Of a stretch of 64,000 nucleotides of DNA, positions 1-9,549 are shown piece by piece. The stretch is from Massospora cicadina. Taxonomy: Eukaryota > Entomophthoromycota > Entomophthoromycetes > Entomophthorales > Entomophthoraceae. The position numbers and the translations under genes were made by a program. The notes beneath the pieces were generated by a model. The model saw only the letters and a list, made by a program, of their open reading frames with translations, did not search any database and had not been told where the DNA came from. Position 1 is the stretch's first letter. Every line of letters starts with the position of its first letter. The stretch covers positions 186,001-250,000 of the forward strand of contig JAKSZP010002665.1 in assembly GCA_022478985.1 (NCBI GenBank), written 5' to 3'.

Positions 1-89
1 ATGAACACATTCCCGCGCTGGAACCCAATTGTTCTCTGCCACATCAAATCCCTTCTAGGCTACAAGATACTCAAGTCTTCTTCTTACCC

Positions 90-1230
90 AACGGGAGGCT
101 ACTATCTCTCCACTTTCCACTCCGGCGCCACATCCATGTGATAAACCTTTGGAGTCTCTGGTGAGTGACCCTTAAACAACGTGAGCTTGCTTTCATGGAA
201 TACTGAAAAGATTTGAAATGACGGGAGGAGATCAACTGGTATGAGGCGTGGCCCACCTTTCTGATAACGCAGTATCTGCTTAATACTCATAGTCCTAGTT
301 ATTTATATGGTTGCTTGATTGAAATGTTTTTAGAATCCAGAATCACGAGATCTCCTTCCTTGTACGCTGATCCAAATTGTCTCTATCTATCAGCGTTCTC
401 CTTGTAAGTCTGCATGGCTGCATCTAAATTCGTGCTCACCCCTGGTGTACTTTCTTGATCATTTTCGTAAAGTCCACCACCGCTTCCACCTTGGAACCAC
501 AACTGGGTTCCATGTTAAAGGCGGGTTTGTAGCCATAGTTGGTGAAGAAGGGGGAAAAACCGATTGATGCATCTTGGGCATTGCTATAACTGAATTGGGC
601 CATGAGAAGATGGGAAACCCAATTTTGAATGATCTGCAGCAGTGTAACACTGCAAGAACTGTACTAGGCACTATTTCACTTGTTTAGTCAGCCCATCTGA
701 TTGGGGGTGATAGGTAGTTGAATGGCGGTGAAAGATTTGCAGAGTCTTACACAACTCTTTCACAAAAGACAGATGTAAACTGGGGTCACCAATTGCTAAT
801 TATTTCTTAAGGTACCCCAAGAAGAGCGAACACATGAGTAACAATAAGCCTAGCCATCTCATCCATGGTGACTGTGGTTCTGCAAGGGTAAAGTGAGCGA
901 ACTTCGTAAAATGGTCTACAACCAAAATGATAGCATTGTGGCTATCAGATAAGGCAATTCCACTATAAAATATACTGATAAAAAAGTCAAAGGCCCTTCA
1001 GCCTTTTGAACTGATACGAAAAGCCCCATTAGAGGCTGGCAATTCAGCTAATTTGGTTGCAGACCAGGCACTCTTTACAATACCTTCCAACCTGTGTGTA
1101 TAACTCCTCCCATTGTAAGTGCGTAGAATCAGCTTTAAATTCTTCATCTTCCCAGGATGTCCAACGGTGATTCTTTCATGATGGTCCTGGATGATTTCCA
1201 GGCGAAATGATTCAGCAGGAACCCATAGGC
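90..1230 (-). pseudogene. pol: Element A integrase remnant
   Basis: Minus-strand frames carry pieces of a gypsy integrase. Near 630-480 the reading AQFSYSNAQ ... FFTNYGYKPAF matches the segment after the catalytic core of chromovirus integrases. Near 200-130 the reading VFHESKLTLFKG matches the integrase C-terminal motif usually written VFHVSxLKxF. The frame changes several times and I could not confirm all three catalytic acidic residues. It follows the RNase H piece in normal order. No functional protein is expected. Confidence 0.7.
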
Positions 1231-1234
1231 GCCC

Positions 1235-1723
1235 CTAAAACCACACCATCTTATCCTTTACGTGGTAAACTCTGGTTATATCCTCCTGATTCAACACTCT
1301 CTTAGCAAGTACCATAGCATATTTGGCTGACAAAGGCTGGGAAAGAACTACTTTTCTGAACATACCATATTCCTCCGCATTTTCCAGAGGAGCGAGCGCT
1401 AGCCCATCGGCCAATGGAGAGGGAAGCTGAGACACAATCTTACCCAGTGGAATCATCAAGTGAGTATTATGCATCTCTACCTCTTTAGGATCAGGAGCTA
1501 GTGCAGGGTTGCGGCTCAAAGCATCCGCTAAACCATTCTCCTTGCCCTTAGTGAACTCATAAGAAAACGCAAATTGGGCAAGGGTCTCATGCCAGAAGGT
1601 TTGCCATGAGGTTAATACATGAGGTGCGCGGTAGAACAGTAAGACATGGTGATCTGTACGTATGTGGAAGGGTTGGGATGAGCCATTCAAGTAATGACGC
1701 CAATAGGTCAGCGCCTCAACCAC
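1235..1723 (-). pseudogene. pol: Element A RNase H domain
   Basis: A 162-codon open stretch that reads as the C-terminal half of a Ty3/gypsy RNase H. It includes a HYLNGSSQPFHIRTDHH block (RNase H strand with catalytic Asp), an FAFSYEFTKGKENGLADALS block (the conserved Y.xGK.N..ADALSR tail), and then the start of the tether to integrase. RNase H degrades the RNA of the RNA:DNA hybrid during reverse transcription. It is out of frame with the RT piece immediately upstream, so it survives only as a fragment. Confidence 0.8.
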
Positions 1724-1755
1724 TGCTAATAACTCTTTATCATATACGGCATAGT

Positions 1756-2645
1756 TTAACTAAGGTAGAGACATCTTCCTGAAAAATATCCCACTGGATG
1801 CTCTATTCCATCTTTACCTACTTGTAATAGGGCCGCAGCTAAGGCGTAGTTGGAGGCATCAGAAGCAACAACAAACTCTTTATTGTGGCTAACATGTTGA
1901 ATAGTGGAAGTGGACAGCAAAGTACACTTTACCGCTTGAAAGGCATCTTGCAAAATTGGCCGACCACTGATGTACTTTTGCCCCACTCGCCTTATATAAA
2001 GGCGCGGCAACTTAAGAAAGATTTGGTGTAATTTTTTTGGAAACGTACACGTCCCCAAGAAACTCATCAATTCCTTAACTATAGTTGGGTGGGCCACTCA
2101 CAAATCGCCTTCTCCTTGTCTGGAGTTATCATGTGCCCTTGGTCAAACTCGATGTTGCCCAGGAAGGTGACCTGGGACTTGAAAAATTTACATTTTCTTA
2201 TTTTTAACGTAAGGTCAGCTGCCCTCAAACGCTCTACAACCTGCCAAAGGTGTACTGCATGGACTCATTGTCAGGGGAAACTACAAAAGTATCATCCATT
2301 TAAGCTAACGCGCATACCCCATAAGGTCCCCTCAAAGCCACATCAATATGACGCTGAAAGATAGCAGGGACATTTTTAAGCCCAAAGGGCGTAACCCGAA
2401 ATTGGAAATTTCTTTTCTGGTGCAGAATGCGGTCAGCCACTCCTAGCCCTTCTTGATACGGATCTAATTGAATGGGTTATACAATCCAACTTGGAAAAGA
2501 CTCTTGCCTTCTCCACATAGCACACAATCTGGGAGTCCAGTGGGATGGGATGCAAGTCAGGTACTGTGACGTTGTTGAGATTCCCACAATCTATGCATGG
2601 GCGTAAGGTACCATCATCATTCTCTAGAAAAAAAGTGGGGAACAT
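1756..2645 (-). pseudogene. pol: Element A reverse transcriptase remnant
   Basis: Two open pieces (2645-2433 and 2097-1756), with broken frame between them, give an RT. The first reads LRPCIDCGNLNNVTVPDLHP, the gypsy RT fingers motif (LRxCxDYRxLNxxT). A damaged active site reading MDDTFV lies at 2299-2291. The second ends with the RT-RNase H junction VVASDASNYALAAALLQ. The catalytic motif has a stop codon where the first residue of YxDD should be. This is an inactive copy. Confidence 0.8.
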
Positions 2646-2703
2646 ACAGGGGAGGTTCGCTGAAAATTTTCGCCTTTGGCTAAATGCTCCTTAACCCACA
2701 CAT

Positions 2704-2991
2704 CTAAAACCGCTTCCTCCCATACATCAATGAATAAATTGGGGAAGTTATATGCACCAGATCAATGGTGAGCTTGAACTTGCAATCAAACTCTGAATGA
2801 TCTGGTAGTACATTAGCTGAAGCCGCATCAAATGAAGATTCCAACCCCTCCAAAAAGGAAGGTAATGGAAGCTCCAAAGTGGGCTTCAGAAACGGAGCAA
2901 GACTGAGTTTGTGGATATTGGTCCAATGGGAAAAATCACCCTGAAAGTTTGCTTCAGCCAAAGGGACAACCAACTCATGACCATTCTTCAC
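2704..2991 (-). pseudogene. Element A linker between protease and RT
   Basis: A 95-codon open minus-strand segment between the protease motif and RT. It has a hydrophobic and proline pattern (SLAPFLKPTLELPLPSF) that matches no specific domain I can name. In gypsy polyproteins the stretch between protease and RT is poorly conserved, so position is the only reason to assign it here. It could be polyprotein linker or chance. Confidence 0.45.
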
Positions 2992-3199
2992 AGTTAAGGA
3001 TAGGTATTTTCTTTCAAGTTGGTTCAGACGTCAAGATTTCTCCACAACTCTACACCCAAAATGATGGGGTACAAGAGGTTTTTGATAGCTTGAAAGTGGT
3101 CAGACAAATGATATATGCCAACTTGATAATCCACTAACCCCATAATTTTCATCATCATAATACCTTGGGAAGCCCCTCCTATAACCTAACCATCTGGAA

Positions 3200-3310
3200 A
3201 GTAACTCAGCTCAAGGTAGCTGGCTAGATCTTAGCCAATAAAATTCTCAGAAGCTCCAGTATCCATCAAAATAGTAGTGCTAAATTCCCTAAAGGGGATG
3301 AAAGGGTAGC
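3200..3310 (-). pseudogene. pol: Element A aspartic protease active site
   Basis: On the minus strand the reading ILMDTGASENFIG contains the retropepsin catalytic triad D-T-G at 3264-3253, followed by the usual A/S-x-x-x-F-I context. A stop codon follows the FIG. Retropepsins cut the Gag-Pol polyprotein. The active site is preserved here although flanking frames are broken. It lies between the Gag-like ORF and RT, as expected. Confidence 0.75.
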
Positions 3311-3419
3311 AGTCAATAAAAAATAACTTAAATGATCTTTATTTATAGCAGAGAACGCCAATAATTCACCGCCAAATTCTTCTTCAGGGTCTAGCATACC
3401 CCCAGTGTACGTTTCTGCA

Positions 3420-3746
3420 TCAAAGAATGGAGAAGGGATATTTAGCCACTCTTACTACTGAGGCCACATACTTTACAATATCTTCTGCAACTGCATAAAC
3501 GTTTTTATATTGTACTTGTAACATCTTCTCCACCTCCTGGGTTCCGCGGATCATGGTTGTGGTCAAGCGTGTGTTTTCTGGGGTGATTTGATCCACTAAA
3601 ATGGGGTCCATATCTGAGCCATAAGGGAAGATATATGACTTGGTAGTATATATGGAAACGTTGTCATAAAACGCATTTTGAGCCGCAAATGACCCTATAC
3701 CCATTTCATAAATGGGTTGTATGACGTTATCCAAGGCCAACACCAC
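3420..3746 (-). CDS. Element A Gag-like ORF fragment
   Basis: A 108-codon open segment between the membrane ORF and the protease motif, where Gag should lie. It is mostly hydrophilic and contains no zinc knuckle. Continuing past its stop in frame gives an acidic stretch (LDPEEEFGGEL) just before the protease. I recognise no Gag motif, so the assignment is positional. Confidence 0.4.
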   Translation of the reverse strand: MVLALDNVIQPIYEMGIGSFAAQNAFYDNVSIYTTKSYIFPYGSDMDPILVDQITPENTRLTTTMIRGTQEVEKMLQVQYKNVYAVAEDIVKYVASVVRVAKYPFSIL

Positions 3747-3822
3747 CAGGTCCTATGTCAATGATCCTGCCTGTACCATCCAAATGCAGTGCAAGAAGAT
3801 ATACAAATTTTTGGTGTTGATT

Positions 3823-4287
3823 TTATTGATTTTGATAGGAAGTCATATAATTGTGACTCTCAGATTGTGGATATTTGTAAACACCAGGTACAAGCAAGAA
3901 TGGCTGGTACTTTCCAGGTGAAGGTAGCAAAATAACTCTGAGAATCTCTAACCATTGGAAAAATGCAAAAATAGTGGTAAGCCCCATGACGGCTGTGGCC
4001 AACAGCTGGAACACCGTTGGCACTTTGTGAAAGTTCCACACATAAAAGTTTGTGCACTTATGAAAAAATGGCTGGTCGTCTAATGTCAGGAGTGATTCTA
4101 TAACTCTCCAGTTATCAGCGTGGTGGTTCACGGAGCACTGGACCCATGCAAGGAAACTAGTTTTTAGGGTTGATATAAAGAGGGCCCAGCAGAGGGAGCT
4201 GGAGCTAAAGTGACATATGGCGAGAGTGGTTAGCACAGTACAAATAATAAGGGATTGAGCAATCACCAAAACTTGACTGTTGCCCAA
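3823..4287 (-). CDS. Element A membrane-rich ORF, probable Gag N-terminus
   Basis: A 154-codon open frame with about four hydrophobic segments: residues roughly 5-25, 32-47, 96-112 and 113-122 onward. Spacing and composition match the E1/E2 Gag start: a Trp/Ser-rich hydrophobic block, a short basic patch around NWRVIES, then the block TTIFAFFQWLEILRV, comparable to E1's STAFLLHELYWVLK. In E1 and E2 these blocks are split by a frameshift or stops; here they lie in one uninterrupted frame. No in-frame ATG is obvious at the start. It could instead be an unrelated membrane-protein fragment. Confidence 0.45.
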   Translation of the reverse strand: MGNSQVLVIAQSLIICTVLTTLAICHFSSSSLCWALFISTLKTSFLAWVQCSVNHHADNWRVIESLLTLDDQPFFHKCTNFYVWNFHKVPTVFQLLATAVMGLTTIFAFFQWLEILRVILLPSPGKYQPFLLVPGVYKYPQSESHNYMTSYQNQ

Positions 4288-4289
4288 AG

Positions 4290-4930
4290 GTCAGTTCATA
4301 ACCAATATTTGTACTGGGCTAGTATGCATGGGTGACCTGGTTTGAAGAGAACCTGGTAGGCCCAGCGGTGAACATGAGGTTGTAATAACTTTAAAACAAA
4401 AAAATAGGCTAGCATGATGAAAGACCTTCTCAAAGAGGTCTGTGCACAGATTCACCCAAATTGACATATAGAAAAAACGTAAAACTGACTAGGGGTTTAT
4501 TGAAGGAAGATGGCCAACGAGAAAGGTTGGTCTTGAGCAGACATAATTAAGCCAACTCGTGGAAATCCATGATTGGAGAAAGTGGTACTTAGCCCTGGTC
4601 ATCAATAAGTGCACGCTTCCATCTGACCAGGTAAGGTAATTTAAAAATTGACCTTACTCATGTGATCAATTGAAGTTGAGCCCAATACAAGTTAGTTTTT
4701 TCATAAATTGAATGGGTTTTGAACCCCTATGTTCACCAATTAATCGAATTGATCTGTCATAAATTAAAAGGCAACACGTCCATTCTAACGCTACGGCCAT
4801 TATACAGGGCTGGGCAGGTTGCATGTCCTTGAATTAACCTGGTCATACCTGGCCTGTACCCAGCGTTGGTCCAATGTGTGACTCAAGTCAGGAAGGTCCT
4901 GAAGCTTTGTCTTCTTGTCCTCTTGGCGCC
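4290..4930. other. Uncharacterised AT-rich interval between elements A and F
   Basis: I see no convincing coding sequence here. It probably contains the 5' LTR of A and degraded gag or protease sequence of F, but I found no matching LTR partner within the window. The minus ORF at 5000-4800 is likely a shadow of the decayed RT start of F. Confidence 0.4.
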
Positions 4931-4939
4931 CAGCCTTAT

Positions 4940-6010
4940 CCTGGCCATTTACCCCTTCAATCAAGTATGTGAACATGACAGAACAGCTCTCTGGATCCAA
5001 GTTCTTCTTAGCTATTGACTTGGCCAGCAGCTACTGGCAGATGGATTTTCTCTTAAGATCAAGTTAAATGCGCTTCACTTTTCAGCAAAGGCATATTCCA
5101 ACCCACTCAACTACATCAGGTAAGCAACGCACCTACAACTTTTCAGCGAACCATGTATCACATCTTTTAGAACCTCAAGTTAAGTTGCATCATCGTCTAT
5201 CTTGATGAAATCACGGTGTTTTCTAAGACCTTAATAAACATCTTACTCATCTGAAAGAAGTCTTTTAATGCTTGCGTCAGTCCAACAATAAATTAAAGCC
5301 TTCCAAGTGCATTTTTTTCCAGAAAAGTTGAATTTCCTTGGACACGCCATCTCACAGGATGGGATTCAACCCCTCAAGACAAGGTTGAGGCTAAATCCAA
5401 AATCCTGCTCCCAAAACCCTGTACTATATCCAGGTACCACTGGGTATGATGAAGTATTACCACAAATTTATCTCCAAGTTTGCCCAGCTGATTGAGCCTC
5501 TTGTACGGCTAAAGTCTAAGAACATCCCTTTTCTGTGGGGGAGCTGAACAAAAGGCTGCCTTTGAGACGCTAAAGCAAATGTTGCAAAAGCGCCCTACCC
5601 TGCGCCACCCTGATTATGGTAAACATTTTCTCTTGTTTACAAGGGTCTCAGACTACGTTTCTTAACCCATTCTGGCGCAATTTGATGATAATGGCATGGA
5701 TCATCCCATCTCCTATTTCAGCATGACGCTATCCAAGGCTGAACGCAATTACAATGTCACCAAGAAGTGCCTTTCATTCTGCTGGATTTTTAAATTATTA
5801 GCACTCTTTCTTATATGGAACCTCCTTCACTGTGGTCACTGACCACGCCTCCCTGAAGTGGTTACTAAATATGAAGGATCTCACTGGGCGGTTGGCTCTC
5901 TGAGCCTTAAAGCTCCAACACTATGACATGAAGATTGAGCACCGAGCTGGAACTTGCCATATGAATGTTGATGGCTTGACTCAGATGCCTATCCTTCACG
6001 TGGATAATAG
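4940..6010 (+). pseudogene. pol: Element F reverse transcriptase and RNase H
   Basis: The plus-strand reading LSGSKFFLAIDLASSYWQMDF near 4990-5050 is the gypsy RT palm motif. IVYLDEITVFS near 5190-5222 is the YxDD box with its second Asp changed to Glu. NFLGHAISQDGIQP (about 5328-5370) is the RT thumb. TVVTDHASLKWLLNMKDLTGRLA (about 5832-5900) and KIEHRAGTCHMNVDGLTQMP are RNase H. At least four frame changes occur. The YLDE change and the stops rule out activity. Confidence 0.85.
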
Positions 6011-6129
6011 TAAAGCAGTGAGGCTGCATGACCTCCTTATGACTCCTGAAGCCTGGGAAGAAGAGAATGAACCTGTAAGGAGAACGTTAGCTTGGCACTC
6101 CTGCAACACCAAGGTGTAAAATGGGAAGT

Positions 6130-6990
6130 TGCATAAGAAAACAGGGGTGAATTGGTTGCCCATCTCTGACCTTCTGAGAAAGTCCCCATGATTATGGAGG
6201 CCCATTCTATCCTGGGGCAGAGTGGAGTGCGCAAAACTTATGAGTTGGTGAAGGATAGGTATTACTGGGAGGGAATAATGGAGTCTATCATAGAAGTGCT
6301 GGACGCCTGCCTAATCTTTAAGAGCTAATCCAGCTACAAACCCAAGTAGCAATACTAACCCACCACGCCTCAATAATCATTTCATATGATAAGTTCAGAT
6401 GTGGTAGGTCCGCTACCTCAGACTACCAGCGGAAATAGCTATATCTTGGTAGGCATTGATCACTTCACCAAATGGGTTGAAAGAGGCTGCTCTTCCTGCC
6501 CAGACCGCTAAAGCCACTGCCACATTCCTCCATCAACATATTTTCACCCAGCATGGTTGTCCCAGGTACTACTTTGTGACAATGGTAAAAAATTTACTTC
6601 ATGAGTGGTAAAGCTTTAGCTACTTCCATGGGGACGCAGCAACTCTTCTTGGCCCCCTACAACCTTTCCATGAAGGATTCTGTGGAAAGAAAAATATAAC
6701 TCTGTTTTTCGTTTTGCAAAAGATGGCCAGCTCCAATCCCTACACTGGGATCAATTCTTATCTAGTGCCCTCATGGCCTACCGTATCAGCTATCATCTTA
6801 TCCTAATTGTCTCATTTTCATGTATTATATAGTCAGTAACCTGGAGTACCAACCCTGCTAGCCAAAGACGTCTTCTCTGGTAGGACAGATGATCTTGACA
6901 ATTCACTGAAAAGATTAGCACAACACACATCCAGCTGCAGTATGATGCCATGGCTAACCTCTCTAAAACAATCACCAAAAAAGGTGTAAC
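6130..6990 (+). pseudogene. pol: Element F integrase, N-terminal and core parts
   Basis: GQSGVRKTYELVKDRYYWEGI (about 6218-6280) is the integrase zinc-binding region; the distal Cys pair is partly lost. ISSDVVGPLPQ ... YILVGIDHFTKWVE (about 6390-6480) contains the first catalytic Asp. LLCDNGKKFTS (about 6570-6600) contains the second Asp context. Frames shift between these blocks. The domain is cut at about 6990-7012 by the retrocopy insertion. Confidence 0.8.
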
Positions 6991-7289
6991 CACAAATGAG
7001 CATAGGAATTCACTTCTTTTTTAGCACTAGTGGTGCCCAACCCAAAAGGGAGAGTCGCCACACATCTTTATTTGCAAATGGGACAAACAAAGGGTATATT
7101 AGAGATAAAAAAAAATTCCTAATATGACATTTCAGCCAACAGCCTAGGAAGCCATATCAGAAGGTGAGGATGCTTTGGGGAAACTTTTGTCTGGCGCCCG
7201 CCTTAGCTGGCGGATCATGACAGATAGCATCGGTGATGGAGCACTGGCAACATGGGGCATAAGAGGTATAGTTGTTGGTTTTCTTCAAT

Positions 7290-7800
7290 TATGAGGTCAG
7301 CGGTGTTCATCGCCTCAATGTATTGAGCAAGATAATGCTCAGTGAAAGTGATGAGAGCTGGCACACAAGTGAAACACTTGATGCGCTGGCAGGTTTTGGG
7401 ATAATTGGGGTTAAAAAGAGAAGTTTTTTCATGTCAATGCAAGCGCAGCTCACACCAAAAGCGAGCTCCTCAATTTCATATTTTGCATCTTCCTCAAAAT
7501 TAAGGGGAAATTGGGGGTAGGAATACCCTCAACAAAGGGCTCCATCACCCCATGAAGTTGCTGCCAAATTAGGGTGTTGGCAGGGGCAGCTGCATCCTCA
7601 ACTGCAATTTTATTAATATTTTTTTAAAATATGGGAAAACCATTTTGAGGGCGAAAATGATGGGCTGAAATTCAAGGGGGATCAACAAAAAATTCCTCCA
7701 AAGCGACATTTGGCTTACCATTGTATGGTCGTTTGTGCTCATCAATCCATTTAAGAACCTTGAATGGGTTGGATTCAGTCAACACTGAGTAGCCACCAGA
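7290..7800 (-). pseudogene. Downstream part of the retrocopy protein
   Basis: Minus-strand frames with stops contain NPFKVLKWIDEHKRP (near 7770) and GIPTPNFPLNFEEDAKYEI (near 7520). They align by eye with the 63131-64000 protein segments NPWDLLAETDESGN and GLPTLFFPPDFPESACSDI, in the same order. The block therefore belongs to a dispersed gene family of unknown function that carries a CCHC knuckle upstream. Stops show this copy is dead. Confidence 0.5.
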
Positions 7801-7999
7801 ATTGGGGCAATGGAAGAAGCTTATTGGTCATGTGCTGTTGACCACAGCAGCTCAGATGAAACTGAGTCAGCTATCAACTCAGGATTCCGCAATCTGGTCA
7901 AAATGGTTTATTTTGAAAAAATTAAGTTTTGATTGGCTGCCGCCTTGGAAGTGGTGCCATAATTTGCCAAGGTTGGGGGTGGGAGGATTGAGCCCCACT

Positions 8000-8398
8000 C
8001 TAAAATTGAGCTAAACTGGCCACCAACCTGATGCTGGAGGGAGGAGGAGCAAAAGCAGCAGAGGTGGAAGCCATAGAGCACTTGCGCTCTGAGTGATCAA
8101 GCTTAAAGCACAATGGGCAAATTGTGCGGCCATTCTTGATGTGAGCCCAGAATGGATGATCAGGGGCAGATCTGATCGAAGTGTGAGGGGGAATTGCAAG
8201 GTTGGTGTCATGATGGAATGGGTGTACCGTCACAAAGGCGCGCAGCTCTGTTAAACAATTCACTCCTTTTGGAACTAAGAATTGCAACATGGGGTCTGCG
8301 CCGTAAATGGCTAAACCCTCTGTGAGCTCATGGTTTAGGCATTTCGGGGGAAAGGTGGGAGGGCAACCCAGCGAACTGGACCACCAAAGTGGCCTCAT
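8000..8398 (-). CDS. Zinc-knuckle (CCHC) protein fragment in the retrocopy
   Basis: A 132-codon frame. Residues about 94-107 form CPLCFKLDHSERKC, a CX2CX4HX4C zinc knuckle, located at 8119-8078. Such knuckles bind single-stranded nucleic acid in Gag proteins and LINE ORF1 proteins. A proline- and serine-rich tail follows. Downstream minus-strand frames (7800-7300) read NPFKVLKWIDEHKRPYNGKP and EGIPTPNFPLNFEEDAKYEI, which resemble the protein at 63131-64000. The 5' end of the original gene is missing, so the first Met is not reliable. Confidence 0.6.
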   Translation of the reverse strand: MRPLWWSSSLGCPPTFPPKCLNHELTEGLAIYGADPMLQFLVPKGVNCLTELRAFVTVHPFHHDTNLAIPPHTSIRSAPDHPFWAHIKNGRTICPLCFKLDHSERKCSMASTSAAFAPPPSSIRLVASLAQF

Positions 8399-8425
8399 CT
8401 GGAAGCTGGGTGCAAATGGTAGGAA

Positions 8426-8840
8426 GAGGAATTTTCTTAAAAATAAATGGCAGTTTAGATGCTGTCAAATAGGAAGCCACTTATTTCCTTTCAAGTGTCA
8501 GACCTGGTATTTATTACCAAAATTTATCACTCCTAGAAGAAAGAAGCTTGGATCTATTTGGGAAGGCCCTTTTGTAGTACCTATAAGTGAGGGGATTATT
8601 ACTCCATTAAATCCCTTGCTACCAGAGTTACTGTCAATTGGGTCCATGACCAGTTCCTGTGCCCATATGCTTCCCCTCACACTCTTGAAGCGGGTAATGT
8701 TGGACAATTACAAGTCTGATACTGTAATAAGAGTGTCTCAGGTTCAAATACAGGTAATGATGCCAAAAAACCCTGGGCAATTTTCAGTGGAACCCCTCAA
8801 ATTGGTAAAATGCCATTTCCACCTCTTTTCATCCAAATAG
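8426..8840 (+). pseudogene. pol: Element F integrase C-terminal domain
   Basis: After the insertion, the plus strand reads KLGSIWEGPFVVPISEG near 8547-8600. This is the GPY/F-type integrase C-terminal domain, nearly the same as GKLGSIQEGPF in element B. NWVHDQFL-like sequence follows near 8640. The domain binds DNA in the intasome. It lacks the upstream core in frame. I infer it belongs to the same element as 4.93-6.99 kb because the missing part between them is about what an insertion would displace. Confidence 0.7.
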
Positions 8841-9540
8841 GCCTACAGTTAATAGCATGGTTACTCCAAATTGGCAGCGAAATTAGGGGAGACATTCTGA
8901 GGTCTCTCTCCATCCTGTATCTAATTTAGCTTAAACTTCCCTGAAGAGATTGGCTCCTTTTATAGGCTTGGAGGGGTCTCCCAAGGTGCAAATATTTTTC
9001 CCATAATGACTGGGTCAATACATTAAATCCTTACCTCACAGACTTGTCTACCTACTATCAACCCTTAATCAGCTGTTTCATTGAAGCATGGTGAATTTAG
9101 AAGGCTCCAATAGGTTGAAACCCCATATTCCCTATTAAGGATGCTATATAGCTTATAATGAATTTCTAATATGACTAGCTTCAATCCCCAACACAATTCA
9201 AATACTAAGCAGCCCAAATTTAAGGGTTCGCTTTTTGATCCCCCTGTGGCATTTGATAAAAACTTTATAAAATTAATTGTTCATTATATTTATAAGTGTA
9301 ATTATTTTATATTTAAGTGTTATATAAAAAACCCTTTTATAATTATCGCAGTGGTTGAGAATAATATTTCTCTTGAAAAAATTGTTGAAATTAAGGGCTA
9401 GTAAGCACCAATGAGCATACACCTGGCCCTGATTCCAACAATGTTCTCTGTTTATTTGAGAGATACTGAGAGATATATACCCAAGATGACCATGACTTGG
9501 GAAGCGTAAAAAACGTGATCCACTGTTGACACTGGGGAAT
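8841..9540. other. AT-rich interval between elements F and G
   Basis: No recognisable coding sequence. A 76-codon plus-strand frame at 9171-9401 is low complexity (Ile, Asn, Phe, Lys) and I do not regard it as a gene. The interval probably holds degraded LTR or Gag sequence of G. Confidence 0.4.
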
Positions 9541-9549
9541 ATTCACTGA

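Larger units (their letters stand above)
1..4290 (-). mobile_element. Element A: decayed Ty3/gypsy retrotransposon, 3' end off window
   Basis: Reading leftward on the minus strand I see, in order: a membrane-rich ORF (4287-3823), a Gag-like ORF (3746-3420), a protease motif (about 3264), a linker, reverse transcriptase, RNase H, and integrase ending near position 100. This is the Ty3/gypsy order (PR-RT-RH-IN). The frame is broken many times, so the element is dead. The 3' LTR must lie left of base 1; I could not place the 5' LTR. The membrane ORF resembles the LTR-linked Gag start of elements E1 and E2, which suggests the same broad lineage. Confidence 0.8.
7013..8425 (-). mobile_element. Minus-strand poly(A) retrocopy (LINE-like or retrogene)
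   Basis: The left edge on the plus strand is a T run (CTTTTTT, about 7014-7021), which on the minus strand is a poly(A) tail. An AATAAA lies about 45 bases upstream of it (near 7068). The two edges share AGGAATT followed by a similar CTT context (about 7006 and 8428), consistent with a short target-site duplication. The body encodes a zinc-knuckle ORF (8398-8000), then frames related to the ORF at the right edge of the window. I interpret it as a LINE-mobilised copy, possibly a LINE ORF1 region or a processed mRNA. Confidence 0.6.
4930..8840 (+). mobile_element. Element F: decayed Ty3/gypsy, interrupted by a retrocopy
   Basis: Plus-strand RT, RNase H and integrase fragments run from about 4.93 to 6.99 kb. 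The integrase C-terminal domain resumes at about 8.43 kb (KLGSIWEGPFVV), after a minus-strand insertion at 7013-8425. Similar readings to elements B and C (GKLGSIQEGPF in B) place F near them. No LTRs could be assigned. There are many stops and frameshifts. Confidence 0.75.

Noticed and set aside
4800..5000. 66-codon minus ORF as a separate gene
   Set aside because: It overlaps the decayed start of F RT on the plus strand and has no recognisable content.
9171..9401. 76-codon plus frame upstream of G RT as Gag
   Set aside because: Low complexity and no Gag or knuckle motif.
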